The notes beneath the pieces are model-generated. The model had not been told where the DNA came from, ran no database searches, and worked only from the letters and a program-made list of their open reading frames with translations. DNA of 64,000 bases from positions 1,116,001 to 1,180,000 of the forward strand of contig JADJVS010000014.1 of assembly GCA_016710465.1 (NCBI GenBank). The letters run 5' to 3'. The stretch is from Sulfuritalea sp. GTDB lineage: Bacteria; Pseudomonadota; Gammaproteobacteria; Burkholderiales; Rhodocyclaceae. The position numbers and the translations under genes are program-made. Positions 38,705-48,233 of the stretch are shown piece by piece (positions within the stretch are counted from its first letter, which is position 1; the number at the start of each line of letters is the position of its first letter).

Positions 38705-39439
38705 TTGGCAAACAAGCGCGTCGGTCTTTTTGTCACCTGTCTGGTAGACCTGATGCGCCCGCGCATCGGCTTCGCCGCCCTGAAACTGCTGGAGACCGCC
38801 GGCTGCGAAGTGATCGTGCCCGACACCCAGACCTGCTGCGGCCAGCCGGCCTGGAACTCCGGCGACAGGGCCGGAGCCGAAGCACTGGCGAAGAAGACCA
38901 TCGCCGAGTTCGAGGGCTTCGACTACATCGTCGTGCCATCGGGCTCCTGCGGAGACCATATCCGCACGGAATACCAGTCCATGTTTGCCGGGGAACCCGA
39001 TTGGCGTGACCGCGCCACGGCGATGGCGGCGCGCACTTACGAGCTGACGGACTTTCTCGCCAACGTGCTCAAGGTCGACAGCGTGCCCGGCGACTACGAA
39101 GGCACCGTGACCTATCACGACTCCTGCAGCGGCCTGCGCAGCCTGGGCATCAAGGCGCAGCCGCGCGCGCTGCTGGCGAAAATGAAGGGCGTCCAGCTCA
39201 AGGAAATGAACGGCTGCGAGGAGTGCTGCGGTTTCGGCGGCACCTTCTCGGTCAAGTTCGGTGAAGTCTCGGCGGCGATTGCCGAACGCAAGTGCGATTT
39301 CATCCATGCCAGCGGCGCGCCGGCCGTGGTCGGCGGCGACCTTGGCTGCCTGCTCAACATCGAGGGCAAGCTTCGGCGCATGGGTGACGAGACCACGCAG
39401 GTACTGCACGTGGCCGAAGTGCTGGCCGGGAGGGTCTGA
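38705..39439 (+). CDS. lutA: Lactate utilisation protein A (Fe-S oxidoreductase subunit)
   Basis: This 244-residue protein has two CCG-type domains: TCCGQPAWNSG with PSGSCGDH near the start, and DSCSGLRSLG with EECCGFGGTFS in the second half. It belongs to the LutABC complex that oxidises L-lactate to pyruvate. The start is a TTG at 38705 with a GGAGAG site 6 bp before. An ATG at 38504 lies inside the divergent IclR gene and is not used. Confidence 0.92.
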   Translation: MANKRVGLFVTCLVDLMRPRIGFAALKLLETAGCEVIVPDTQTCCGQPAWNSGDRAGAEALAKKTIAEFEGFDYIVVPSGSCGDHIRTEYQSMFAGEPDWRDRATAMAARTYELTDFLANVLKVDSVPGDYEGTVTYHDSCSGLRSLGIKAQPRALLAKMKGVQLKEMNGCEECCGFGGTFSVKFGEVSAAIAERKCDFIHASGAPAVVGGDLGCLLNIEGKLRRMGDETTQVLHVAEVLAGRV

Positions 39440-39442
39440 AAC

Positions 39443-40867
39443 ATGGAAATCAAATCCATGCGCTTCAAGGCCAACGCCGAGGCCTCGCTGGCCAACGTGG
39501 TGCTGCAGGGCAACCTGAAAAATGCCAAAGGCAAGTTCGTGACCAAGCGCGCCGAGGCGATCAAGGAGATCGACGACTTCGAAGGCACGCGGGACGCGGC
39601 TGCCGCGATCCGCAACAAGGTGATCGACAACCTCGACCTTTGGCTGGAACGTTTCGAAACCAGGGCGCAGGAAACTGGAGCCAAGGTGATGTGGGCAAAG
39701 GACGGCGCCGAGGTCTGCCGCCTGGTGACCGAGATCGCCCGCAAGCACGGCGTGACCAAGGTCACCAAGTCGAAGTCGATGTTGTCGGAAGAAGCCGGGC
39801 TCAACCAGGCGCTGGAAGCCGCCGGCATCCAGCCGGTCGAAACCGACCTCGGCGAGTACATCCTGCAGGTGGATAACAACGAGCCGCCCAGCCACATCAT
39901 TGCGCCGGCGGTACACAAGAGTCTCGATGAGGTCGCCGATCTCTTTCACAAGGTGCATGGCACGCCGCGCAAGACCGAGATCCCGGCGCTGACGCGCGAG
40001 GCGCGCGAGGTGCTGCGCGGGCATTTCCTGACGGCCGAGATGGGCCTCTCGGGCGGCAACTTCCTCGTCGCCGAAACCGGCTCGGTGGCGCTGGTCACCA
40101 ACGAGGGCAATGGCCGCATGGTGACCACGCTGCCCCGCGTGCATGTGGTGATCACCGGCATCGAGAAGGTGATCCCGACGCTGGAGGACTTGTCGACCCT
40201 GATGCGCCTCTTGCCGCGCTCGGCCACCGGGCAGTCGATCTCGAATTATTTTTCCATCCTCACCGGCGTCAAGAAGCCCGAAGAGCATGACGGGCCGGAG
40301 CATCTCTACTTCATCCTGGTCGATGCCGGGCGCGCCGACGTGGTCGGCGGCGAGTTCCACGAGATGCTGCGCTGCATCCGCTGCGGCGCCTGCATGAACC
40401 ACTGCCCGGTGTACCAGACCATCGGCGGCCATGCCTATGGCTGGGTCTATCCGGGGCCGATGGGTTCGGTGCTGACGCCGCTGTATGCCGGCATCGAGAA
40501 CGCGATCGACCTGCCGCACGCGGCAACGCTGTGCAACCAGTGCGGCGTTGTTTGCCCGGTGAAGATTCCCCTGCCCGAGCTCTTGCGCAAGTTGCGCGAG
40601 AAGCAGACCGATGCCGGCCTGCGCCCGCTTGTCGAACGCATCGGCCTGCGCGTCTGGGCCTGGGTGGCGCAGCGCCCGGCCTTGTACGGGCTGGGCGCCC
40701 GCGTCGGCGCGCGCTACCTGAAGTGGCTGGCCGGCGAGGACAAGAGCATTCGCCTGCTGCCCGCCGCGCAGGAATGGACCAATGGCCGCGATTTCCCCGC
40801 ACCGCAGGGCAAGACCTTTCGCGAGCTTTACGCCGCGCGACAGAAATCCGCGAAGGAGGCAGCATGA
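39443..40867 (+). CDS. lutB: Lactate utilisation protein B (Fe-S protein)
   Basis: This 474-residue protein has a LUD domain (about 70-300) and two iron-sulfur clusters in the ferredoxin-like region: CIRCGACMNHCP and CNQCGVVCP. It starts 3 bp after lutA and its end overlaps the start of lutC by the ATGA pattern. It carries electrons in lactate oxidation. Confidence 0.93.
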   Translation: MEIKSMRFKANAEASLANVVLQGNLKNAKGKFVTKRAEAIKEIDDFEGTRDAAAAIRNKVIDNLDLWLERFETRAQETGAKVMWAKDGAEVCRLVTEIARKHGVTKVTKSKSMLSEEAGLNQALEAAGIQPVETDLGEYILQVDNNEPPSHIIAPAVHKSLDEVADLFHKVHGTPRKTEIPALTREAREVLRGHFLTAEMGLSGGNFLVAETGSVALVTNEGNGRMVTTLPRVHVVITGIEKVIPTLEDLSTLMRLLPRSATGQSISNYFSILTGVKKPEEHDGPEHLYFILVDAGRADVVGGEFHEMLRCIRCGACMNHCPVYQTIGGHAYGWVYPGPMGSVLTPLYAGIENAIDLPHAATLCNQCGVVCPVKIPLPELLRKLREKQTDAGLRPLVERIGLRVWAWVAQRPALYGLGARVGARYLKWLAGEDKSIRLLPAAQEWTNGRDFPAPQGKTFRELYAARQKSAKEAA

Positions 40868-41523
40868 GTTCCCGCGAAGACATCCTCGGCCGCGTCCGCG
40901 CCTCGCTGCATCGCAATGCCGGCAATGCCGCGACGGCGCGCGAGGTGATGGCAGCCGCCCTGGCCAACCGCAATCCCGGGCCGCAGCCGGCAGTTGCCAG
41001 CGAGCCGCGGGCCCTGCTGGAGCGCTTCCGCGTCAAGTCGGAGCAGGCATCGAGTACGGTGGAAATCGTCGCCACCGAGGCCGAGGTGCCGGCGGCGATC
41101 GCGAAATACCTGGCCGCGATGAGTCTGCCGACCACGGCCGTGGCCTGGGCTTCGCTCGGCGCGCTCGACTGGGCCGGTGCCGGCCTGAGCGTGGAAGCGC
41201 GCGGCGCGCGCGACGCCGATCTGGTCGGCATCACCGGCTGCTTCTGCGCCGTGGCCGAGACCGGCACGCTGATGATGACTTCCTCGCCCGATACGCCGGC
41301 GGCCGTCAGCCTGCTGCCGGAAACGCACATCGCCGTGGTGCGCGCCGCGCGCATCGTGGCCTACATGGAAGACGCCTGGAACCTGGCACGCGACGAACTC
41401 GGCAGCCTGCCGCGCGCGGTGAATTTCATTTCCGGCCCGTCGCGCACCGGCGACATCGAGCAGACCATCGTGCTCGGCGCGCATGGGCCCTACCGCGTGC
41501 ACTTGGTGATCGTCGAGGGCTGA
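40864..41523 (+). CDS. lutC: Lactate utilisation protein C
   Basis: This 219-residue protein is a small LUD-domain subunit: DLVGITGCFCAVAETGTLMM and LPETHIAVVRAARIV and SGPSRTGDIEQTIVLGAHGP are the family blocks. The ATG at 40864 overlaps the lutB stop. The operon ends here or continues into the thioredoxin-fold gene 1 bp later. Confidence 0.93.
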   Translation: MSSREDILGRVRASLHRNAGNAATAREVMAAALANRNPGPQPAVASEPRALLERFRVKSEQASSTVEIVATEAEVPAAIAKYLAAMSLPTTAVAWASLGALDWAGAGLSVEARGARDADLVGITGCFCAVAETGTLMMTSSPDTPAAVSLLPETHIAVVRAARIVAYMEDAWNLARDELGSLPRAVNFISGPSRTGDIEQTIVLGAHGPYRVHLVIVEG

Positions 41524-41524
41524 G

Positions 41525-42526
41525 ATGCGCCGTGTGCTGGCCATCCTGGCGTTGTTGATCGCCGTGTCGCCGGCGCCGACTCTTGCCCAGATCGGTGACG
41601 AGATCCTGCCGCCGGCCTTCACCGAAACATTCCTCGATCTGCCGGACGACGCGGCGCAGGCGGCCAAATCGGGAAAACGCCTGCTGCTCTATTTCGGCCA
41701 GCAGGGCTGCCCGTATTGCAAGGAGTTGATGCAGACCAGCTTCACGCAGAAAGCCATCACCGACAAGCTGGCAAAGCACTTCGTCGCCATCGGCTTCGAT
41801 CTCTTCGGCGATCGCGAGGTGACCTGGTTCGATGGCAAGCTGCGCCGGGAAAAGGAGTTCGCCAAATTCCTCAAGGTGCAGTTCACGCCAACCCTCCTGT
41901 TGCTGGACGAGAAGGGCAATACCATCGCCCGCATCAACGGCTATTACCCGCCGCATCGCTTCTCCGCCGCGCTTGACTATTCCGCGCAGCGCCTGGAAGG
42001 CAAGCTGGGCTTTGCCGAGTACATGAAGTCGGTGCCGCAGACCGGTGCCAGCGCCACGCTCAACGAGCAGGCCTTTTTCATGAAGCCGCCCCACGACTTG
42101 CGCCGCAAAGCGGGCGGCAAGCCGCTGGCGGTGCTGTTCGAATCACGCCGCTGCGCGCCCTGCGACGAGTTGCACAGGGAGGGCTTCACGCGCGAGGCGA
42201 CCCGGGCGGCAATGTCGCGCTTCGACATCGCGCGCTTTGCCCTGTCCGCCAGGGACCCGCTGACCACTCCCGACGGCCGCGCCACCACGGCGGAAGCCTG
42301 GGGCCGTGAATTGAAGGTCGGCTACACGCCCAGCGTGCTGTTCTTCGATGACACCGGCAAGGAGGTATTCCGCCTGGAAGCCTACCTGCGGCCCTTCCAT
42401 TTCGCCTCATCCTTCGAGTATGTCGGCAGCGGGGCCTACCGCAAGGAGCCGGAGTTCCAGCGCTTCCTGCAACACAAGGCCGACGGCATCAAGGAGCGCG
42501 GCGAGAAGCTGGAGTTGTGGAAGTAG
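41525..42526 (+). CDS. Exported tandem thioredoxin-fold protein (SoxW-like)
   Basis: This 333-residue protein has a signal peptide (about 1-22, PAPTLAQ) and two thioredoxin-fold halves. The first has QQGCPYCKELMQ at about 60-70 and the second has SRRCAPCDELHRE at about 205-217. Each has one CxxC motif. The first half is like the SoxW/thioredoxin-like family. It follows lutC closely, so it may be cotranscribed, but no link to lactate use is known. The doubled fold is less common. Confidence 0.85.
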   Translation: MRRVLAILALLIAVSPAPTLAQIGDEILPPAFTETFLDLPDDAAQAAKSGKRLLLYFGQQGCPYCKELMQTSFTQKAITDKLAKHFVAIGFDLFGDREVTWFDGKLRREKEFAKFLKVQFTPTLLLLDEKGNTIARINGYYPPHRFSAALDYSAQRLEGKLGFAEYMKSVPQTGASATLNEQAFFMKPPHDLRRKAGGKPLAVLFESRRCAPCDELHREGFTREATRAAMSRFDIARFALSARDPLTTPDGRATTAEAWGRELKVGYTPSVLFFDDTGKEVFRLEAYLRPFHFASSFEYVGSGAYRKEPEFQRFLQHKADGIKERGEKLELWK

Positions 42527-42539
42527 GCCGGCGCACCGC

Positions 42540-43130
42540 TCAACGCGCCGTCGCGGCGGCTTTTCGACGCAGCACCTCGCGGGCGATCTCCAGATAGTGT
42601 TCCCGGGTTTCCGACTCGATGGTCGAGCGCATCAGGCCGAGCGGCAGGATGGTATCGGGAACGCCTTCCGACTGGAACAGGATGCGCGTCGCGCCCTCGC
42701 CGGCGGCTTCCAGCCGGGTCGCTCCGTGATAGCGCTTCATGTTGCCCTCGACCATGCGCGACTCGAATTTTTCAATGGGCGTCAGCGTCATGTCGCGGGT
42801 CGATTGAAATTCGAAGGTGAAGGGACCGAAGCCGACCTTGCCGGTTTGCGCGATGCGCAGGACATTGCCGTTGCGTGACAACAGCTTGCTCGACGCAATA
42901 TTGGAAACAAAGCGCGAGAGGTTTTCGAAGTCGGTCAGTACGTCCCATACCTCACGCATCGATGCCTGAACCAGGGATTCGGCGTAGATGCGAACGGTGT
43001 CGTCCTGGATGTCGACGCGGACCGCCACGGGGGTGTTGGCCTCGGGATATGGCGCCTGCGCCGCAACCGATCCGGAGCCGAGCGCCAGCCAGAATGCCAG
43101 TACGCAGAAGAGGTGTCGGCGGCTTTCCAT
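42540..43130 (-). CDS. Exported SRPBCC (polyketide cyclase/START-like) protein
   Basis: This 196-residue protein has a signal peptide (about 1-25) and an SRPBCC fold: VQASMREVWDVLTDFENLSRFV and LRIAQTGKVGFGPFTFEFQ. The ATG at 43128-43130 gives a proper signal peptide. The ligand is unknown. It is convergent with the thioredoxin-fold gene and lies 13 bp after the P-type ATPase gene. Confidence 0.83.
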   Translation of the reverse strand: MESRRHLFCVLAFWLALGSGSVAAQAPYPEANTPVAVRVDIQDDTVRIYAESLVQASMREVWDVLTDFENLSRFVSNIASSKLLSRNGNVLRIAQTGKVGFGPFTFEFQSTRDMTLTPIEKFESRMVEGNMKRYHGATRLEAAGEGATRILFQSEGVPDTILPLGLMRSTIESETREHYLEIAREVLRRKAAATAR

Positions 43131-43143
43131 CGGGAATCCTCCC

Positions 43144-45912
43144 TCAAACTGAATGTTCCGGCGCGCGGCGGTGGGTGTGATCACCCTGGTTCTGCAGCCA
43201 CTTGTCGATTTCAACGATGCACAGCGCGACCAGCGCAATGGCACCGATCTCAGCCCAGGCGCGGCCGGTGATGGGCGATGTGGCGAAGGCCAGATTGAGC
43301 GGCGACCAATACGTGATTGCCAACTGCAGCAAGGCCTGCAACCCGGCGCCGACCCAGACCCAGGGGTTGGCGAAGGGCGACATGGCGGTCACGGGCAAGC
43401 GTAGCGAGCGGCAACTGAACAGATAGACGATCTCGATCGCGACGAAGACGTTCATGGCGATGGTTCGCGCCTCCGCCATGGCCTGTCCTCGATCGATCGC
43501 CAGCAGGAACATGCCGAAGGATCCAGCCAGCATCAGCACGCCGACCAGGACGATGCGTCGGACCAGTGCGCCGTCGAGCACCGGCGCTCCGGGTGCGCGC
43601 GGCAGGCGTCGCATGATGCCGCGCTCGGCCGGTTCGAAGGCCAGCGGCAGGCCGAGCAGCACGGCGGTGGTCATGTTGATCCAGAGGATCTGCAAGGGGG
43701 TGATCGGCAGCGTCAGGCCGGCGATGATCGCGGCCAGGATCACCAGGCCCTCGCCGAAGTTGGTGGGCAGCGTCCAGGCGATGAACTTGACCAGATTGTC
43801 GTAGATGCCGCGGCCTTCCTCGACCGCCGCCTCGATGGTGGCGAAGTTGTCGTCGGTCAACACCATCGCCGCGGCCTCCTTGGCCACGTCGGTGCCGCCC
43901 AGGCCCATGGCGATGCCGATGTCGGCCTGCTTCAGCGCGGGCGCGTCATTGACGCCGTCACCGGTCATCGCCACCACCTCGCCCCGCGCCTGCAGCGCGC
44001 GCACCAGGCGCAGCTTCTGCTCCGGTTCGACGCGGGCGAACACATTGACGCGGGCCGCGCCGTCCTGCAATGCCGCGTCGTCGAGCAAAGCCAGGTCGCG
44101 ACCGGTCAGGACCTCGGTCGTGCCGGCGTCCTTGATGATGCCGATCTGGAGCGCGATGGCGCGCGCTGTCTCGGCGTGGTCGCCGGTGATCATCTTCACC
44201 GCGATGCCAGCAGCATGGCAGGTGCGCACCGCCGCTATCGCCTGTTTGCGCGGCGGGTCCATCATTGCCGCAAGCCCGAGGAATACCAGGCCTTCTTCGA
44301 GTGCGGCGTCGCTCAGCTCATCGCCGGTGTGGCGACGCCGCGCCAGGGCCAGTACCCGCAGTCCGCGCGCCGCCATGTCCGCCGCCGCCGCCGCGATCAG
44401 CGCGCGGCCGGCGGCATCGAGCGGAAGTTCGGCGCCGTCGCTGGCCAGCAGCGCCGAGCAGGCCGGCAGGATCTTTTCGATGGCGCCCTTGGCATACAGC
44501 ATCGACTGCCCCTCGATATCGTGCAGCGTGGCCATGGTCTGGCGCGCCGAATCGAAAGGCAGTTCGTCGCGGCGCGGAAACAGGTGGCGCAGCGTGGAAT
44601 CGTCGAGCCCGGCCTTGCGCGCCACCACCAGCAGGGCGACTTCGGTGGGATCGCCGGCGTGCCGAACTTTGTCTGCCGGGGACGCCGCTTCGCGGGCCGG
44701 CAAGCGCCGACTTTCCAGGTGGAGCGCGGCGTCATTGCAGAGCGCCGCCGCGAGCACGGTTTCGCGCAGCGCGGGGCCGGGTTCGCCGCAACTCAGGCGG
44801 CCCTCCGGGACATAGCCGTGGCCCTCGACGCCGACGCGGCTGCCGGCGCACCACAGTTCGGTGACCGTCATCGCGTTCTCGGTGAGCGTGCCGGTTTTGT
44901 CCGAGCAGATGACGGTGGTGCTGCCCAGTGCTTCGACCGCCGGCAGGTGGCGGATGATGGCGCGGCGTTTGGCCATGCGCCCGACGCCGATGGCCAGGGT
45001 GATGCTCATCGCTGCCGGCAGGCCTTCGGGAATCGCGCCGACGGCCAGCGCGACGGCGGCCATCAGCATCGGCACCCAGCCTTCGCCGCGCAATACGCCG
45101 ATGGCGAAGGTGAGCGCGGCAAGCCCGAGGATGACCCACAGCAGCAGGCCGGCGAACTCGCCCATCTTCCGCGTCAGCGGCGTGGCAATCTCGGGCGCAT
45201 TGGCAATCAGGCCGGAAATGCGGCCTGTCTCGGTGGCGTCGGCCGTGGCAATGACCAGGCCATGGCCCTGGCCGGCGACGACGGTGGTGCCGGCATAGGC
45301 CATGTTGCGACGGTCGGCGAGCAGCGTGTCGGGGGGCAGCTCGGCATGGTGCTTGTCGATTGGCGCCGCCTCGCCGGTCAGTGCCGCTTCGACGGTGCGC
45401 AGTTGGCGGCCGTGAAGGATGCGCAGATCGGCGGGTACCTTGTCGCCGGCGGCCAGCCAGACCACGTCACCGGGCACCAGATGCACGGCGTCCATGCGCT
45501 GGCGCTTTCCGCCGCGCACCACCGTGACTTCGGTGGCGACCGCGCGGGCCAGCGCCGCCAGAGCGGCCTCGGCCTTGCCTTCCTGCAAATAGCCGATCAC
45601 CGCGTTGACGATGACCACGCCAAAGATCACCGAGCTGTCCACCCATTCGCCGAGCAAAGCGGTGACGACGCCGGCGCCGATGAGCACCAGCACCAGCGGT
45701 TCCCTCAGTTGTGCGAGGAAGCGTTGCCAGGCGGCGGGACCGGGTTGCTGGGTGGGGCGGTTGGGGCCGTGGCGTGCCAGGCGCGCGGCAGCCTCGGCGT
45801 CGCTCAGGCCGTGATCGGGCTCCACGCCATGGTGGTTCAGAGCCTCGGTCGCGGGCAGTGCGTGCCAGTGGCGCCGGGTTGCGGCATCGCGGACGGCTTC
45901 TGCGGAGTTCAT
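43144..45912 (-). CDS. Cation-transporting P-type ATPase (P2-type, Ca/Na/K class)
   Basis: This 922-residue pump has an N-terminal cation ATPase domain, an actuator with TGEA (179-182), the phosphorylation site D338 in SDKTGTLT, TGDGVNDAPALK in the hinge and a C-terminal set of membrane segments. The membrane motif IPEGLPA (294-300) is the P2-type pattern of Ca2+ and Na+/K+ pumps. No metal-binding N-terminal domain is present, so a heavy metal pump is unlikely. The exact ion is not certain. It sits at the start of a region rich in cation transporters. Confidence 0.93.
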   Translation of the reverse strand: MNSAEAVRDAATRRHWHALPATEALNHHGVEPDHGLSDAEAAARLARHGPNRPTQQPGPAAWQRFLAQLREPLVLVLIGAGVVTALLGEWVDSSVIFGVVIVNAVIGYLQEGKAEAALAALARAVATEVTVVRGGKRQRMDAVHLVPGDVVWLAAGDKVPADLRILHGRQLRTVEAALTGEAAPIDKHHAELPPDTLLADRRNMAYAGTTVVAGQGHGLVIATADATETGRISGLIANAPEIATPLTRKMGEFAGLLLWVILGLAALTFAIGVLRGEGWVPMLMAAVALAVGAIPEGLPAAMSITLAIGVGRMAKRRAIIRHLPAVEALGSTTVICSDKTGTLTENAMTVTELWCAGSRVGVEGHGYVPEGRLSCGEPGPALRETVLAAALCNDAALHLESRRLPAREAASPADKVRHAGDPTEVALLVVARKAGLDDSTLRHLFPRRDELPFDSARQTMATLHDIEGQSMLYAKGAIEKILPACSALLASDGAELPLDAAGRALIAAAAADMAARGLRVLALARRRHTGDELSDAALEEGLVFLGLAAMMDPPRKQAIAAVRTCHAAGIAVKMITGDHAETARAIALQIGIIKDAGTTEVLTGRDLALLDDAALQDGAARVNVFARVEPEQKLRLVRALQARGEVVAMTGDGVNDAPALKQADIGIAMGLGGTDVAKEAAAMVLTDDNFATIEAAVEEGRGIYDNLVKFIAWTLPTNFGEGLVILAAIIAGLTLPITPLQILWINMTTAVLLGLPLAFEPAERGIMRRLPRAPGAPVLDGALVRRIVLVGVLMLAGSFGMFLLAIDRGQAMAEARTIAMNVFVAIEIVYLFSCRSLRLPVTAMSPFANPWVWVGAGLQALLQLAITYWSPLNLAFATSPITGRAWAEIGAIALVALCIVEIDKWLQNQGDHTHRRAPEHSV

Positions 45913-45942
45913 GCGGCGATTATCCGCCGCCGTGGCGACGGC

Positions 45943-47031
45943 TTAGTTGACGCCGGGCAAATGGATGCGCACGCTCAGGCCGTGGCCGCCGTCGCTGTCG
46001 TCCAGGCTCATTCCGCCGCCATGGAGCTCGACGATACGACCGACGATGGACAGGCCCAGGCCGCTGCCCGCCGCGCCCTCGGCGACGGCATCCGAAGAGT
46101 CGGCGCCGGTGCCACGGCGAAAGCGTTGGGTGACGATCTCGCGTTCGGACGCGGGAATGCCCCGGCCATCATCCGTGATCGTCAGCACGACGTCCTTGCC
46201 TGCCTGGGCGATGGCGATCTCGATCTGGCGGGCGCCGCCATGGCGCAGTGCGTTGTCGATCAGGTTGCGCAGCAGGGATTGCAGCAGCGCGGCATTGCCG
46301 CGCACCCGCGCATTGCCTTCGGCCAGCGCAAGTTCGCAACCGTTTGCGATGGCCTCGCCGGCGGTGGCGGCAAGCACTGCTTCGGCCAGCGGACGCAAGT
46401 CGATGTCATGCATGGCCTGTCCGCTGTCGGCGTCCAGCCGGGCCAGGGTGAGCATTTGCGTCACCAGGTGGGTCGCGCGGTCGCAGCCGAGCAGAATCTG
46501 GCCAAGCGCATGGCGCCGCGTTGTTTCGTCGGTGGCGGCGAGGGCCACCTGGGCCTGGGCCTTGAGCGCCGCCAGCGGCGTGCGCAGCTCGTGCGAGGCG
46601 TCGGCGGTGAAGCGGCGCTCGTTTTGCAGGGCGCGGTCGATACCGGCGAAGAGTTCGTTGAGGCGCCCGATCAGCGGCGCGATTTCGCGCGGTGTGTCCG
46701 TGCTGGCTATCGGCGTCAGCCGGTTCGGTGCCCGTGTCGCCAGGTCGTCGGTGAGCCGCCGCAAGGGGCGCAGCGAAAAGCCGACGGCGACCACCAGCAC
46801 CAGCGCCAGGCCGGGCAGGGCAACCAGCATCGGCATTAACAGGTGTTCGGCGATTTCGCCGGCCAGTTCCGCCCTTTCCTCTTGCATGTGGCTGACGCTC
46901 GTGGGCGGGTGGTTGAGCAGTTCCTCGATTTCGTGCAAGGCCGAGCGCCAGGTGAAGATAGCGGTGAGCAGCCAGACCACGGCGACCGCGGCAGTGGTCA
47001 GCAGCACCAGGCGCAGGCGCAGAGATTTCAC
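45943..47031 (-). CDS. Sensor histidine kinase (QseC/TctE type)
   Basis: This 362-residue membrane kinase has two membrane segments (about 8-27 and 65-85), HAMP-like region, phosphorylated H147 in DASHELRTPLAAL and the ATPase boxes ending in GSGLGLSIVGRIVELHGG. It starts with a GTG that overlaps the regulator stop. Its partner is the OmpR-type regulator. Position after a heme protein operon suggests it reads a redox or metal signal, which is inferred. Confidence 0.92.
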   Translation of the reverse strand: MKSLRLRLVLLTTAAVAVVWLLTAIFTWRSALHEIEELLNHPPTSVSHMQEERAELAGEIAEHLLMPMLVALPGLALVLVVAVGFSLRPLRRLTDDLATRAPNRLTPIASTDTPREIAPLIGRLNELFAGIDRALQNERRFTADASHELRTPLAALKAQAQVALAATDETTRRHALGQILLGCDRATHLVTQMLTLARLDADSGQAMHDIDLRPLAEAVLAATAGEAIANGCELALAEGNARVRGNAALLQSLLRNLIDNALRHGGARQIEIAIAQAGKDVVLTITDDGRGIPASEREIVTQRFRRGTGADSSDAVAEGAAGSGLGLSIVGRIVELHGGGMSLDDSDGGHGLSVRIHLPGVN

Positions 47032-47696
47032 GGCGGCGAATCCTTGGCCACCACGTAGCCGATGCCGCGCAGGGTGCGGATGGCATCGGCGCCGAGCTTG
47101 CGGCGCAGATGGTGGATATAGACCTCGACCGCGTTGCTGCCGATCTCCTCGCCCCAGGCGTAGAGGTGCTGTTCCAGTTGCGCCCGCGACAGGGCGCGTC
47201 CGGGCTGCTGCATCAGCGCCAGCAGCAAGGCGTACTCCCTGGCGGAAAGCTCAACGGTTTTGCCGGCGCAGCTCACGGCGCGCGTGGCCGGGTCGAGCGT
47301 GATCCCGGATGCGGCGAGCACCGGCGCCGGCTGGCCGCCGGCTCGCCGCAGCAGGGCGCGTAAGCGGGCGTTGAGTTCGCCGAGGTCGAAGGGCTTCACC
47401 AGGTAGTCGTCGGCCCCGGCATCGAGACCCCTGATGCGGTCGTCAACCGTATCGCGGGCGGTCAGGATCAACACCGGCAGGCTGCGCTTCCTTGCGCGCA
47501 GGCCGCGCAGCACGTCAATGCCGTCTTTGCGCGGCAGGCCGAGGTCGAGCACCGCGGCGGCGTACTCCTCGGCCGCCAGCGCGGTTTCCGCGCTGACCCC
47601 GTCGCGAACCCAGTCGACGGCGTGGCCGGCCTGTTTCAGGCCGGCCTGCAGCGCGTCGCCGAGCAGAGCGTCGTCTTCAACCAGCAGGATTCTCAT
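47028..47696 (-). CDS. OmpR-family response regulator (QseB-like)
   Basis: This 222-residue protein has a receiver domain (1-115) with phospho-acceptor D51 in VLDLGLPRKDG and a winged-helix domain (about 125-220; VELSAREYALLLALM, VEVYIHHLRRKLG). It overlaps the cytochrome b561 gene by 20 bp and the kinase by 4 bp, so all belong to a single operon with the SHP and DHC genes. Confidence 0.95.
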   Translation of the reverse strand: MRILLVEDDALLGDALQAGLKQAGHAVDWVRDGVSAETALAAEEYAAAVLDLGLPRKDGIDVLRGLRARKRSLPVLILTARDTVDDRIRGLDAGADDYLVKPFDLGELNARLRALLRRAGGQPAPVLAASGITLDPATRAVSCAGKTVELSAREYALLLALMQQPGRALSRAQLEQHLYAWGEEIGSNAVEVYIHHLRRKLGADAIRTLRGIGYVVAKDSPP

Positions 47697-48225
47697 TGCG
47701 GATGTTCTTCCATCCCGTGACCATCGCCTTCACCAGGTTTTCGCGGTGTAGCCAACTGCTGACGATCACGCCGGCAATGTGGATAACAACGACGGCCATC
47801 ATGCCATTGGCCGCGACTTCATGCAGTTCCTCCATGAAATGTCCGCCCATGTCTTCGTACACGGCCCAGCCGCTGGCTGCGGCGACCAGGCCGAGGCCGA
47901 GCAGGGCGAAGATGGCGACCGCGCCGGCGGGATTGTGGCCAACATAGTGTTGCGGCTCCCCGTTCATCAGGGAAGTGAGGTAGTCGAATACTTTGCGCGG
48001 TGTCGGCAGGAAGTCGGCAAAGCGCGCATGCGCGCCGCCGACGAAGCCCCACAGCAGGCGGAAGGCGATCAGCCCGGCCAGGCTGTAACCGGCAAGGACA
48101 TGGACGTCGCGCAGCTTTTCCGATTCCGCGGTGAGAAAGGCGGTGGCGAAGCTCGCCACCAGCGACCAGTGGAAAAGTCGGGTCGGCAGGTCCCAGACGC
48201 GGACGGCTTGGGTATCGGTTTGCAT
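47677..48225 (-). CDS. Cytochrome b561-type membrane protein
   Basis: This 182-residue membrane protein has four hydrophobic segments and the histidines of a Ni/Fe hydrogenase-type cytochrome b: VWDLPTRLFHWSLVASF and VVVIHIAGVIVSSWLHRENL. The ATG at 48223-48225 has GAGG 6 bp before it; an ATG at 48237 overlaps the DHC stop. It should pass electrons from the quinone pool to the diheme cytochrome. Confidence 0.88.
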   Translation of the reverse strand: MQTDTQAVRVWDLPTRLFHWSLVASFATAFLTAESEKLRDVHVLAGYSLAGLIAFRLLWGFVGGAHARFADFLPTPRKVFDYLTSLMNGEPQHYVGHNPAGAVAIFALLGLGLVAAASGWAVYEDMGGHFMEELHEVAANGMMAVVVIHIAGVIVSSWLHRENLVKAMVTGWKNIRNENPAG

Positions 48226-48233
48226 GTCGGTCC

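Noticed and set aside
43144..45912. Heavy-metal (P1B) ATPase
   Set aside because: No CPC or similar membrane motif and no N-terminal metal-binding domain. The IPEGLPA motif fits the P2 class.
44176..46839. An 887-codon plus-strand frame through the P-type ATPase and kinase genes
   Set aside because: GC-rich shadow of real genes on the opposite strand. No domain and low complexity.
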